Assembly: GCA_035540755.1 (NCBI GenBank)
Contig: DATLGD010000096.1
Coordinates: 1-62,587, forward strand
DNA length: 62,587 nt
Direction: 5' to 3'
Origin: DATLGD01 sp035540755
Lineage (GTDB): Bacteria; Actinomycetota; Actinomycetes; Mycobacteriales; SCTD01
A program made the position numbers and the translations under genes. Numbering within the stretch: the first letter of the stretch is position 1; each line of letters opens with the position of its first letter. The notes beneath the pieces are model-generated. The model did no database searches. It saw nothing but the letters and a program-made list of their open reading frames with translations, and was not told the origin of the DNA. Shown here piece by piece: positions 46,040 through 54,049 of the stretch.

Positions 46040-47005
46040 TCAGGGCGTCAGGACGAGCTTGCCCACGACGTCCCCCGCAGCGAGGCGTCCGAAGCCCCGG
46101 GCGGCGTCGGCCAGCGGGATCTCCTCGTCGACCAGCGGTCGCAGACCGGTGGCCTCGCACATCCGCAGCAGCGACTCGAGCTCGCCGCGCGTGCCCATGG
46201 TCGACCCGACCACCCGCAGCTGCAGGAAGAACAGCCTCGACAGGTCGGCCGACGGGTCCGAGCCGGTGGTGGCACCGGACACGACCAGCGTGCCACCGGG
46301 CCGCAGCGACTTCATCGAGTGCGACCAGGTGGCCTTGCCGACCGTCTCCATCACCGCGTCGACGCGGCTCGGCAGCCGGGCGCCGGGCTCGAAGACCTCG
46401 TGGGCGCCGAGCTCGAGCGCGCGGGCCCGCTTGGTCTCGTCGCGGCTGGTGGCCCACACGACCAGCCCGGCCGCGCGGCCGAGGGCGATCGCCGCCGTCG
46501 CGACGCCGCCGCCCGCCCCCTGCACCAGGACGCGGTCCCCGGGGCGGAGCCCGCTCTGCGTGAACAGCATCCGGTAGGCGGTCAGCCAGGCGGTGGGCAG
46601 GCACGCGGCCTCGGCGAAGGACAGCCCGGCCGGCTTGGGGAGCAGGTTGCGTCGCGGCACGACCACCTGCTCGGCGAGCGCCCCCTGATGGCGCTCGGAC
46701 AGGATGCTCCGCTTCGGGTCGAGCGTCTCGTCGCCGGTCCAGTCCGGGTCGCCGACGATCGCGTGCACGACGACCTCGTCACCCTCGTCGGTGACGCCGG
46801 CGGCGTCGCAGCCGAGCGTCATCGGCAGCCGGTCCGCGGGCAGGCCGACGCCCTTGAGGCTCCACAGGTCGTGGTGGTTCAGCGACGCCGCGCGCACGTG
46901 CACGCGCACCCAGCCCGCGGGCACCTCGGGCTCGGGACGCTCCCCGACCGTGAGGCCGGACAGCGGGTCGTCGGCGGACTGCGACGTGCAGGAGACGGCG
47001 AGCAT
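46040..47005 (-). CDS. zinc-independent MDR oxidoreductase (quinone reductase-like)
   Basis: 321 residues. The NAD(P)-binding segment VLVQGAGGGVATAAIALGRAAG is followed by ATSRDETKRARALELGAHEVF. The N-terminal GroES-like domain has WVRVHVRAASLNHHDLW and MTLGCDAAGVTDEGDEVVVH. The structural-zinc cysteine cluster of alcohol dehydrogenases is absent. It should use NADPH to reduce quinones or enones; substrate unknown. It begins with an uncommon short run (MLAVSCTSQSADDPLSG). Confidence 0.92.
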   Translation of the reverse strand: MLAVSCTSQSADDPLSGLTVGERPEPEVPAGWVRVHVRAASLNHHDLWSLKGVGLPADRLPMTLGCDAAGVTDEGDEVVVHAIVGDPDWTGDETLDPKRSILSERHQGALAEQVVVPRRNLLPKPAGLSFAEAACLPTAWLTAYRMLFTQSGLRPGDRVLVQGAGGGVATAAIALGRAAGLVVWATSRDETKRARALELGAHEVFEPGARLPSRVDAVMETVGKATWSHSMKSLRPGGTLVVSGATTGSDPSADLSRLFFLQLRVVGSTMGTRGELESLLRMCEATGLRPLVDEEIPLADAARGFGRLAAGDVVGKLVLTP

Positions 47006-47037
47006 CCGCCCACGCTAGCCGTCCTGACCTGGGCCGG

Positions 47038-48282
47038 TCAGAGCCGCGCCACGCCCTCCTCGCGGGCGACAAGCGCCACCGCCTCGGCCACGGCCGGGGC
47101 CACGCGCGCGTCGAACACGCTGGGGATGACGTAGTCCTCGGTCAGCTCGTCGTCGTCGACGACCGCCGCGAGGGCCTCGCTGGCGGCCAGCTTCATGCCC
47201 TCGCTGATCCGGGTGGCCCGCACCTGCATCGCCCCGCGGAAGACGCCGGGAAAGGCCAGCACGTTGTTGATCTGGTTCGGGAAGTCCGAGCGACCGGTCG
47301 CCACGACGCGGGCGCCGCAGGCGTGCGCGACGTCGGGGTGCACCTCCGGGTCGGGGTTCGCCATCGCGAAGACGATGCTGTCGGGGTTCATCGACCGGAC
47401 CGCCTCCGGCGAGACCGTGCCCGACGACAGGCCGACGAGGACGTCGGCGCCGTCGAGTGCATCCTCGAAGGTCCCGGTGAGGTTCGAGCGGTTGCTGATC
47501 TCGGCGAACATCCGCTTCTCGCCGTTCAGGTCCTCGCGGCCCAGGTGCACCATGCCCTTGCTGTCGGCGACGGCGAGGTCTCCGATGCCGGCCTCGAGGA
47601 TCATCCGTGAGACGGCGAGGCCGGCCGCGCCCGCGCCGCTGACGACGACGCGCAGGTCCGCCAGCTCGCGTCCGGTGAGCCTCGCGGCGTTGCGCAGGGC
47701 GGCGAGGACCACGATGGCGGTGCCGTGCTGGTCGTCGTGGAAGACCGGGATGTCCAGCCTCGACTGCAGCCGCCGCTCGATCTCGAAGCAGCGGGGGGCG
47801 CTGATGTCCTCGAGGTTGATGCCGCCGAAGGCCGGGGCGAGGCGCACCACGGTGTCGACCAGCTCGTCGACGTCGGTGACCTCCAGGCAGATCGGCACCG
47901 CGTCGATGCCGCCGAACTGCTTGAACAGCAGGGCTTTGCCTTCCATCACCGGCAGTGCGGCTGTGGGCCCGATGTCGCCGAGGCCGAGCACCGCCGTGCC
48001 GTCGGTGACGACGGCGACGGTGTGCGACTTCCACGTGTAGTCGTAGGCGAGGTCCAGGTCGTCGGCGATCGCCGTGCAGACCCTGGCGACCCCCGGCGTG
48101 TACGCGAGCGACAGGTCCTCGCGGGTCTCCACCGGCACGGACGAGACGACTTCGATCTTGCCGCCGCGATGCAGGGCGAAGACGGGGTCGTCGTCTCGGG
48201 ACGACGGGGTGGTGCCCCTCGCCGTGGCGTCTCGGGGCGGGACGGGCGCCGGCACGGTGCGGTCCTCCAGTCGGGCGGTCAT
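47038..48282 (-). CDS. malic enzyme (NAD-dependent, short bacterial form)
   Basis: 414 residues. It oxidatively decarboxylates malate to pyruvate. The Tyr/Lys-containing region LSLAYTPGVARVCTAIADD, the metal-binding PAFGGINLEDISAPRCFEIE and VFHDDQHGTAIVVLAAL, and the nucleotide-binding VVSGAGAAGLAVSR are all seen. No PTA domain follows, so it is the short form. The N-terminal 30 residues are Pro/Thr/Arg-rich. The ATG at 48282 follows a GAGGAGCTC site; a longer upstream frame is Arg-rich and unlikely. Confidence 0.93.
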   Translation of the reverse strand: MTARLEDRTVPAPVPPRDATARGTTPSSRDDDPVFALHRGGKIEVVSSVPVETREDLSLAYTPGVARVCTAIADDLDLAYDYTWKSHTVAVVTDGTAVLGLGDIGPTAALPVMEGKALLFKQFGGIDAVPICLEVTDVDELVDTVVRLAPAFGGINLEDISAPRCFEIERRLQSRLDIPVFHDDQHGTAIVVLAALRNAARLTGRELADLRVVVSGAGAAGLAVSRMILEAGIGDLAVADSKGMVHLGREDLNGEKRMFAEISNRSNLTGTFEDALDGADVLVGLSSGTVSPEAVRSMNPDSIVFAMANPDPEVHPDVAHACGARVVATGRSDFPNQINNVLAFPGVFRGAMQVRATRISEGMKLAASEALAAVVDDDELTEDYVIPSVFDARVAPAVAEAVALVAREEGVARL

Positions 48283-48457
48283 CACGAGCTCCTCGGGAGC
48301 GCGGCGACGCCCCCGGGCGCCGTCGCAGTCGGACGGTCGACGGCCGCGCCGGGCCGACCGGTGAGGTCGGCGGGGCGGTCGGACGGGGGTCACCCGAGAC
48401 CTCGAGGATGGCACAGCCGCGCGCCGGCTCCCGTCTCAGCCGGGCTGCGCCGCAGGA

Positions 48458-48775
48458 TCACACCGGACGTGGCAGACGCCCGAGCGTCCGGGGGGGCCAG
48501 TAGCGCAGCACGACGCGGGACAGCACCTCGGCCGGTCCGTACCGGCGGCTGTCGTCCTGCACGTCGGGGTTGTCCCCCTCCACCCACCACAGCTCGCCGA
48601 CCGGGCGCACCGCGCGCTTGACCACCAGCAGCTCGGGGCGGCCGGGGAAGCGCGCGACGACGACGTCGCCGGCCCGCGGGGTCGCACCGGGGCGCACCAC
48701 GAGGCAGTCGCCGGGGCGCAGCGTCGGCAGCATGGACGGGCCGGTGACGAGGACGGCGGTGAGAGGGCGCGGCAC
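48458..48775 (-). CDS. sodX: nickel-type superoxide dismutase maturation protease
   Basis: 105 residues from a GTG with a GAGAG site upstream. It is an S26 signal-peptidase-fold protein: nucleophile Ser in TGPSMLPTL (residue 14), general-base Lys in VVKRAV (residue 53), plus WWVEGDNPDVQDDSRRYGP. It removes the N-terminal peptide of SodN to expose the nickel-binding His. It is divergent from sodN (114 bp apart), the standard arrangement in actinobacteria. A very long upstream frame is not protein-like. Confidence 0.93.
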   Translation of the reverse strand: MPRPLTAVLVTGPSMLPTLRPGDCLVVRPGATPRAGDVVVARFPGRPELLVVKRAVRPVGELWWVEGDNPDVQDDSRRYGPAEVLSRVVLRYWPPRTLGRLPRPV

Positions 48776-48815
48776 GCGGCATGCTCTCAGGTCGTGGCCT
48801 GGGTAGGCCCGGGCG

Positions 48816-48838
48816 TAGGGTCGCTTCCCCGAGCGACC
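48816..48838 (+). promoter_or_regulatory. sodN -10 element and overlapping dyad
   Basis: TAGGGT (48816-48821) is a plausible -10. Perfect 7-base arms GGTCGCT (48819-48825) and AGCGACC (48832-48838) with a 6-base spacer overlap it. The placement over the -10 and start site suits a repressor operator. In Streptomyces sodN is repressed by nickel-loaded Nur, but this dyad does not look like the published Nur box. A hairpin in the 5' leader is the alternative. Confidence 0.45.
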
Positions 48839-48889
48839 ACGCGGACCGCACCCGAGGCGGCCCGCCCCACCCTCAGCGGAAGGACGAGC

Positions 48890-49315
48890 ATGCGGCTGCC
48901 CCGCTTCCTCACCCCGAAGACCGTCGTGTCGGCCCACTGCGACCTGCCCTGCGGCGTCTACGACCCCGCGCAGGCCCGCATCGAGGCGCAGTCGGTCAAG
49001 GCCATGCAGCAGAAGTACCTCGACAACGAGGACCCGGTCTTCCGGGCCCGCGCGGTCGGGATCATCGGCGAGCGGGCCACGCTCGCCAAGCACCACCTGG
49101 CGGTGCTCTGGCACGACTACTTCAAGGCCGAGCACTTCGAGAAGTACCCGGACCTGCACATGCTGATCAACAACACGATCAAGCAGGCCAGCGGCACCGG
49201 GGCCAAGCAGAAGATCGACCCGGCCGAGGGGCAGAAGCTCCTCGACGGCATCGATGAGATCGCCCGGATCTTCTGGGAGACCAAGGGCAAGACCTACACC
49301 AAGCCCGAGGCCTAG
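48890..49315 (+). CDS. sodN: nickel superoxide dismutase
   Basis: 141 residues as translated. The propeptide is residues 1-15 (MRLPRFLTPKTVVSA). After cleavage the mature N-terminus is HCDLPCGVYDP, the nickel hook whose His1 amine and side chain, Cys2 and Cys6 bind Ni. The remaining four-helix bundle includes ARAVGIIGERATLAKHHLAVLWHDYFKAEHF. It removes superoxide in the cytosol. It is divergent from sodX and followed by a strong terminator. Confidence 0.97.
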   Translation: MRLPRFLTPKTVVSAHCDLPCGVYDPAQARIEAQSVKAMQQKYLDNEDPVFRARAVGIIGERATLAKHHLAVLWHDYFKAEHFEKYPDLHMLINNTIKQASGTGAKQKIDPAEGQKLLDGIDEIARIFWETKGKTYTKPEA

Positions 49316-49333
49316 ACACCCGCCACACCCGCG

Positions 49334-49359
49334 GCCCGGCTCCCCGACGGGAGCCGGGC
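49334..49359 (+). terminator. sodN terminator
   Basis: Perfect 11-base arms GCCCGGCTCCC and GGGAGCCGGGC with a CGAC loop begin 18 bases after the sodN stop. No U-tract follows. Confidence 0.8.
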
Positions 49360-49438
49360 TGCGGTGCGCCGTAGGCCGCCGGCAGCCGCGCCCGCAGCGC
49401 ACCTGCCCGACGACGCCCCTGCCCGAGGAGGAGCCCGC

Positions 49439-49921
49439 GTGACCGTCCGCGCCGCCGTCCCCGACGACGTCCCCGTCCTGCTGCAGCTGGTGCGCGAGCT
49501 CGCCGCGTACGAGCGCGAGCCCGACGCCGTCGAGGCCACCGAGGAGCTGCTGCACGCCGCCCTGTTCGGGCCGGACGCCGTCGCGTCCTGCCACGTCGCA
49601 CTCGACGAGCACGGCGGCGTCGCCGGCTTCGCGCTCTGGTACGTCACCTTCTCGACGTGGAAGGGCCTCCCCGGCCTGTGGCTCGAGGACCTGTTCGTGC
49701 GGCCGTCGGCGCGCGGACTCGGGCTCGGCAAGGCCCTGCTGCAGGCGCTCGCCGGTGTCTGCGTCGAGCGCGGCTACCCGCGGTTCGAGTGGTGGGTGCT
49801 CGACTGGAACACCCCGGCGCACGGCTTCTACGCCTCGCTCGGCGCCCGCGCCGAGGACGCGTGGACGACCTGGCGCCTGGACGGCGAGGCGCTCCAGGAG
49901 CTCGGCGGGAAGAGCCGCTAG
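49439..49921 (+). CDS. GNAT acetyltransferase, spermidine/diamine N-acetyltransferase-like
   Basis: 160 residues from a GTG after a GAGGAGGAG site. The acetyl-CoA loop is VRPSARGLGLGKALLQ (R/QxxGxG/A). The core matches diamine acetyltransferases: LVRELAAYEREPDAVEATEELL at the start, LWYVTFSTWKGLPGLWLEDLFV in the middle, and RFEWWVLDWNTPAHGFYASLGA at the end. Likely substrate is a polyamine or related amine (inferred). Its TAG stop shares the palindrome CTAG with the convergent phosphoesterase stop. Confidence 0.93.
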   Translation: MTVRAAVPDDVPVLLQLVRELAAYEREPDAVEATEELLHAALFGPDAVASCHVALDEHGGVAGFALWYVTFSTWKGLPGLWLEDLFVRPSARGLGLGKALLQALAGVCVERGYPRFEWWVLDWNTPAHGFYASLGARAEDAWTTWRLDGEALQELGGKSR

Positions 49922-51867
49922 GAGTCCGCGTCCGGCCGACCGCGGGCGAGGCGCGCAGCGACGGCGCCCGCTCCCACCGCGCCCAGCGCCACCACCGCGC
50001 CGGCGCCGGCTCCGGTCGCCGGCAGGGTGCGCTCGGACGGCGCCGTCCGGCCGAGAGGGGGCGTGCTGCCACCCGGACGCTGCTGCGGCGCCGCCGGCGC
50101 CGGTGGCTGCGCGGTCAGCGCGAACGGCGCGGCCACGAGCAGCTCGACGTTGCGGTCGCCGTCACCACCACGCCGGTCGGTCTTCAGCTTCTGCCGGTCG
50201 TTGGCGGCCAGCTCCCTCGCGACCGAGGCGAGCGCCGCCGGCGAGGTCGACGCCGTCACCGACGTCGGTGGCACGAGCGGCGCGTCGGCGTCGACGATGG
50301 TCCCGAAGACCGACAGCGTGCCGTCGCGGTTGTCGACCAGCTCCATCAGCCGCGCCTGGCACGGGAAGTCGATGTGCGCGGCCGTGTTGACCTCCCAGAA
50401 GCCGCCGCCGTCGGGGCGGGTGTGCGGCTGGACCCGGTTGACGTGCGTGTGGCCGTTCACCCACAGCACGACGTTGGGGAACTGCAGCAGCAGGTCACGG
50501 ACCGCCGGGCCCAGCACCCGGGGCCCGAAGTCCTGGGGGTCGTCGCTGCCGACCGGGAACTGGTTGGTCATCGTGCCGATGGTGTGGTGGCTGAAGATCA
50601 CGACCAGGCGGTCACGACCCGGGCCGCTGACGAGCTCGAGCTGGGCCCTCAACCAGGCGAACTGCGCGCCGTCGAGCGATCCGCTCGACTCCCCGTTGGG
50701 GTTGACCGTGTCGAGGACGATGCCGCGCACGCGGGACGACGGGTCGAAGACGTAGTACGCCGTCCCGTCCTGCACGTTCTGGGCGGTGAAGCCGTGGCCA
50801 TTCGGCAGGCCGCTGGTGGTGAAGTGCTCCTCCACCGCCTGCTGCCGGGTGAGGATCCGCCGACCCTCGTCCGCCGGGACCGTGCGCGGCGGCCTGGCCC
50901 CCGTGACGACGGCGCCGAGGGCGGCGCTGTCGCCGGTCAGGAGCCTGCGCAGGTCCTCCTGCGACGGGGACACCGAGACGACCTTCTGGTTCCCGAGCGC
51001 GATCCGCTCGAACTGGAAGGTGCGCGGGAAGTTGCCCTGGACCAGGCCGTCGTGGTTGCCGTAGCAGCTGTACCACGGCATCCCGATGCCGGTCGGCTCG
51101 AACCGGGCGATCGCGGCGTCCAGCAGCCCCTCCAGGGTGGGGAAGCCGTGCAGGCGCCGGTAGTTGTCGTCGGTGGCCCCCGGGGGAACGCCCCCCGGCG
51201 TGCCGTGCGGGTGGTAGTAGTGCACGTCGTAGAAGGCCGGGTCGTCGTCGGCGACACCGACGAAGTCCCCGTCGCCGCTGTTCACCGAGAACGGCTCGCC
51301 GTCGAGCAGGTCGATCTGCCAGCGCGTCTCGTTGAGCTGCGCGTTGTCGGTGTTGTCCCCGGTGCAGATCGCGAAGGCGAGCGGCACTCCCGTCACCGGA
51401 CCCGACCCGGCCCGCGCCACCGCGCGGACGACGGAGTCGGCCAGCTGGGCGCACAGGAACTCCTGCGGCCGGTACGCCGAGGAGAAGATCGTGGCGGTGT
51501 CCGGGTTGTCGTCGTAGCGGTCCAGCCACTCCACCCGCGCCGGGGACTGGGCATCGATGACGTGGATGTCGGTGAGGTGGGCGAAGGTGAGCAGCGGCGC
51601 GCGCCGCGCCGTCCGCTCCGGCAGGGCCCTCGTGCCGAGGTCCTCGCGCAGCACGTGCGGCTCGCCGTTCCCGCTGACCAGGCGGACGTAGCCCTGGGCG
51701 TTCACCGCCGGGCCGCGCAGCACCGTCGAGCTCAGCGTCGTCCCCTCCGGGCGGGCCAGCGGGGCCGCCGACGCCGAACGACGGGGGAAGGCCTGCACAC
51801 CGCCCGCGGCGGCGACGGCCGCTGCGGCGGCCGCGCCCTTGAGAACGGTGCGGCGGGTCGCCTTCAT
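49918..51867 (-). CDS. Tat-exported, LPxTG-tailed metallophosphoesterase
   Basis: 649 residues. A Tat signal (TRRTVLKGAAAAAAVAAAGG) starts the protein. The calcineurin-like core has FAHLTDIHVIDAQSPAR, CTGDNTDNAQ, CYGNHDGLVQGN, IFSHHTIGTM and NGHTHVNRV, all metal ligands present. The C-terminus has LPATG followed by a hydrophobic stretch and a basic tail (ARLARGRP), i.e. a sortase-type or pseudo-sortase anchor. It is of the TIGR03767-like class. Substrate unknown; the site of action is outside the cell. Convergent with GNAT with a four-base overlap. Confidence 0.9.
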   Translation of the reverse strand: MKATRRTVLKGAAAAAAVAAAGGVQAFPRRSASAAPLARPEGTTLSSTVLRGPAVNAQGYVRLVSGNGEPHVLREDLGTRALPERTARRAPLLTFAHLTDIHVIDAQSPARVEWLDRYDDNPDTATIFSSAYRPQEFLCAQLADSVVRAVARAGSGPVTGVPLAFAICTGDNTDNAQLNETRWQIDLLDGEPFSVNSGDGDFVGVADDDPAFYDVHYYHPHGTPGGVPPGATDDNYRRLHGFPTLEGLLDAAIARFEPTGIGMPWYSCYGNHDGLVQGNFPRTFQFERIALGNQKVVSVSPSQEDLRRLLTGDSAALGAVVTGARPPRTVPADEGRRILTRQQAVEEHFTTSGLPNGHGFTAQNVQDGTAYYVFDPSSRVRGIVLDTVNPNGESSGSLDGAQFAWLRAQLELVSGPGRDRLVVIFSHHTIGTMTNQFPVGSDDPQDFGPRVLGPAVRDLLLQFPNVVLWVNGHTHVNRVQPHTRPDGGGFWEVNTAAHIDFPCQARLMELVDNRDGTLSVFGTIVDADAPLVPPTSVTASTSPAALASVARELAANDRQKLKTDRRGGDGDRNVELLVAAPFALTAQPPAPAAPQQRPGGSTPPLGRTAPSERTLPATGAGAGAVVALGAVGAGAVAARLARGRPDADS

Positions 51868-52205
51868 GCAGTCCTCCTGGACGGGGTCGAAGTCGCAGCG
51901 TCCCACCCTGGGTGCAGCCGTGTCACCCGACGTCACGCGCACGACGACGGCGCGGACGCCGTCCGGCCGGCGGCTCGTCGGCGCGGAGCCCTGCCGCAGG
52001 CCGCCTGGCCGGGCGGGGGACTTGCTGCACAGCCGACCGGGTGACGCACGTAGTATCCGGCGTGGCCGCGCCACCCACTCGAGCCGCACCGGAGTTCGAG
52101 TCGGCGCGGCCTTCCCGATGCACACCACGGCCCGGCGCAGGAACGACGCGCCAGGACACAGACCACGCACGACGATCGCCGGCAGCGCCGGCACCCGGAG
52201 GGGGC
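51868..52205. other. 338-bp divergent control region, phosphoesterase / anti-sigma factor
   Basis: No gene is supported here; open frames are out-of-frame extensions of neighbours. A TAGTAT at 52051-52056 is the most promoter-like element for the anti-sigma/sigma operon, but the best upstream TTGCTG is 23 bases away, too far for a normal -35. A sigma-factor-specific promoter (self-activation) is possible but no GTTT/GGGTA pair is clear. Confidence 0.35.
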
Positions 52206-52655
52206 ATGACGGAGCAGACCGCTGCAGCGGCGTCCAGCACCAGCGCGGGCGGGTCGCTGTCCGGCGCCGGCCGCGACGTCGTCGTCCTCCGCCTGCCGGC
52301 CGCGGGCGCCTACCTGTCCGTGCTCCGCACGGCGACCGCGAGCCTGGCGTCGCGGCTGGACTTCACCATCGACGACATCGAGGACCTGCGCATCGCCGTC
52401 GACGAGGCCTGCGCGATGCTGCTGCCGCAGGCCGTGCCGGGTGCCGACCTCGAGTGCCGCTTCGAGCTGACCGAGGACGCCATCGACGTCCGGGTCGGCG
52501 TGCTCACTCTCGACGGCCAGGAGCCCTCGCGCGACACCTTCGCCTGGACCGTCCTGACGGCGCTGGCCGGCGAGGTCGACAGCTCGGTCGACGCCGAGGA
52601 CCGCGTCGTGCTCACCCTCCACAAGCGCCGCGCGGACGGCGGCGGACCGTCGTGA
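52206..52655 (+). CDS. RsbW/UsfX-type anti-sigma factor (degenerate GHKL kinase fold)
   Basis: 149 residues. LDFTIDDIEDLRIAVDEACAMLL is the GHKL signature helix, but the N-box Asn is replaced (DEACAM) and no G1 DxGxG is seen, as in mycobacterial UsfX. The end is DTFAWTVLTALAGEV plus RVVLTLHKRRADG. It should hold the next gene's sigma factor inactive and be released by an anti-anti-sigma factor; no RsbV gene is in the window. Start ATG 52206 follows a GGAGGG site. Overlaps the sigma gene by four bases (GTGA). Confidence 0.88.
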   Translation: MTEQTAAAASSTSAGGSLSGAGRDVVVLRLPAAGAYLSVLRTATASLASRLDFTIDDIEDLRIAVDEACAMLLPQAVPGADLECRFELTEDAIDVRVGVLTLDGQEPSRDTFAWTVLTALAGEVDSSVDAEDRVVLTLHKRRADGGGPS

Positions 52656-53599
52656 CGACCGGGTCCGAGCGCCGCGACACCACCGAGGTGGACGAGCGCG
52701 GCGCGGCGGCGCCCGAGCAGTCCGCGGCGCCCGCCGCCGAGCTGCTGGCCGAGGCCGAGCCGCCGCCGCCCGCCGACGTCGAGCTGCCGGCCACCGACGA
52801 CAGCGACGAGGAGGAGGTCGGCACGCGCGCGGAGCGGGCCGCCGCCGACCGCGCCCGCGCCCGCGAGCTGTTCGTCGAGCTGTCCCAGATGCCCGAGGAC
52901 TCCCCGGACCGGGCCCGCCTGCGCGACCAGCTCGTCGAGGTGCACCTGCCGCTGGTCGAGTACCTGGCCCGCCGCTTCCGCAACCGCGGGGAGCCGCTCG
53001 ACGACCTCGTCCAGGTCGCCACCATCGGCCTCATCAAGTCGGTCGACCGGTTCGACCTCGAGCGGGGCGTGGAGTTCTCCACCTACGCCACCCCCACCAT
53101 CGTCGGCGAGATCAAGCGCCACTTCCGCGACAAGGGCTGGGCCATCCGGGTGCCGCGCCGCCTGCAGGAGCTCAAGCTCAGCCTCACCAAGGCGACCAGC
53201 GAGCTGTCGCAGAAGAACGGCCGCTCCCCGACCGTCGCCGAGCTGGCGGCGCACCTCGGGATGACCGAGGAGGAGATCCTCGAGGGCCTCGAGTCGGCCA
53301 ACGCCTACTCGGCGGTGTCCCTGGACGCGCCCGACGGGGGCGACGACGACAGCCCGGCCGTCGCCGACTCCCTCGGGATGATGGACGACGCGCTCGAGGG
53401 CGTGGAGTACCGCGAGTCGCTCAAGCCGCTGCTCGAGCGGCTCCCGGCCCGCGAGAAGAGGATCCTCATGCTGCGCTTCTTCGGCGGCATGACGCAGTCG
53501 CAGATCGCCAGCGAGCTGGGCATCAGCCAGATGCACGTGTCCCGGCTGCTGGCCCGCACCCTCGCCCAGTTGCGCGAGGGCCTGCTCGTCGAGGAGTAG
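52652..53599 (+). CDS. SigB/SigF/SigG-type stress RNA polymerase sigma factor
   Basis: 315 residues from a GTG coupled to the anti-sigma gene. An acidic N-terminal tail (about 1-65, with Glu/Pro/Ala) precedes region 2 (HLPLVEYLARRFRNRGEPLDDLVQVATIGLIKSVDRFDLERGVEFSTYATPTI), region 3 (IKRHFRDKGWAIRVPRRLQEL) and region 4 with its HTH (GMTQSQIASELGISQMHVSRLLART). This is a group 3 SigF-like factor that would direct general stress or developmental genes. The long N-terminal acidic tail is unusual for the group. Confidence 0.94.
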   Translation: MTTGSERRDTTEVDERGAAAPEQSAAPAAELLAEAEPPPPADVELPATDDSDEEEVGTRAERAAADRARARELFVELSQMPEDSPDRARLRDQLVEVHLPLVEYLARRFRNRGEPLDDLVQVATIGLIKSVDRFDLERGVEFSTYATPTIVGEIKRHFRDKGWAIRVPRRLQELKLSLTKATSELSQKNGRSPTVAELAAHLGMTEEEILEGLESANAYSAVSLDAPDGGDDDSPAVADSLGMMDDALEGVEYRESLKPLLERLPAREKRILMLRFFGGMTQSQIASELGISQMHVSRLLARTLAQLREGLLVEE

Positions 53600-53602
53600 G
53601 GG

Positions 53603-53977
53603 TCAGTCGTCCGGGCGGAGCTCGCGCTGCGCCCCGGCCCCGAGCAGCTGGAACAGCACGAGCACCGCGAGGGCCGTCCCGGCGGCAGCCGCGACCGGCA
53701 CGGCCTGCAGCAGGCTGAGCGCTGTCATGCCGAGCAGGATCTGGACGACGACCGCCGGCGCGCGCGCCCACGCCCTGCGGCGCAGCAGCCCACGGGCGAC
53801 GAGCAGGAGCAGCGCCGCGCTGAGCCCGAGGAGCACGGCGCCGACCTCGCTGCCGGCTGTGCTCTCGGCGTCCCCGGCGATCCCGCCGACCGCGTACCCG
53901 ACGGCGACGACGGCGAGCAGGACCGCCTGCAGCGCGACGAGCAGGGCGGCCCGGACGACGGGCGACGACAGCTCCAC
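53603..53977 (-). CDS. four-helix membrane protein of unknown function
   Basis: 124 residues from a GTG. Helices: PVVRAALLVALQAVLLAVVAVGYAVGG, GAVLLGLSAALLLLVARGLLRRR, APAVVVQILLGMTALSLLQAVPV and AAAGTALAVLVLFQLLGAG, ending in a short polar tail. Four-helix actinobacterial proteins of this type are often annotated only as integral membrane proteins. Three bases separate its stop from the sigma gene stop. It is divergent from the lipid kinase gene. Confidence 0.8.
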   Translation of the reverse strand: MELSSPVVRAALLVALQAVLLAVVAVGYAVGGIAGDAESTAGSEVGAVLLGLSAALLLLVARGLLRRRAWARAPAVVVQILLGMTALSLLQAVPVAAAAGTALAVLVLFQLLGAGAQRELRPDD

Positions 53978-54037
53978 GCGCCGCACAGTAGGCCGCCGCC
54001 CGGACGTGGGTGAGGTGGCTGTGGCGTGCGTCACGCC

Positions 54038-54043
54038 TACCCT
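54038..54043 (+). promoter_or_regulatory. -10 element (TACCCT) of the lipid kinase gene
   Basis: TACCCT ends six bases before the ATG at 54050, which favours that start and a leaderless transcript. Confidence 0.45.
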
Positions 54044-54049
54044 GGAGCG

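Noticed and set aside
44433..46605. A 723-codon minus-strand frame that would make one protein from the MDR, rhomboid and RibD-like region
   Set aside because: Only its last 203 codons are protein-like and start with a normal ATG; the rest overlaps two genes in another frame.
45179..47134. Long plus-strand open frame across the rhomboid and MDR genes
   Set aside because: Composition is repetitive Arg/Gly/Gln/Val without motifs; both opposite genes have clear catalytic residues.
52022..52056. TTGCTG ... TAGTAT as the anti-sigma/sigma promoter
   Set aside because: The spacer is 23 bases, too long for a normal -35/-10 pair; only the TAGTAT is kept as a weak candidate.
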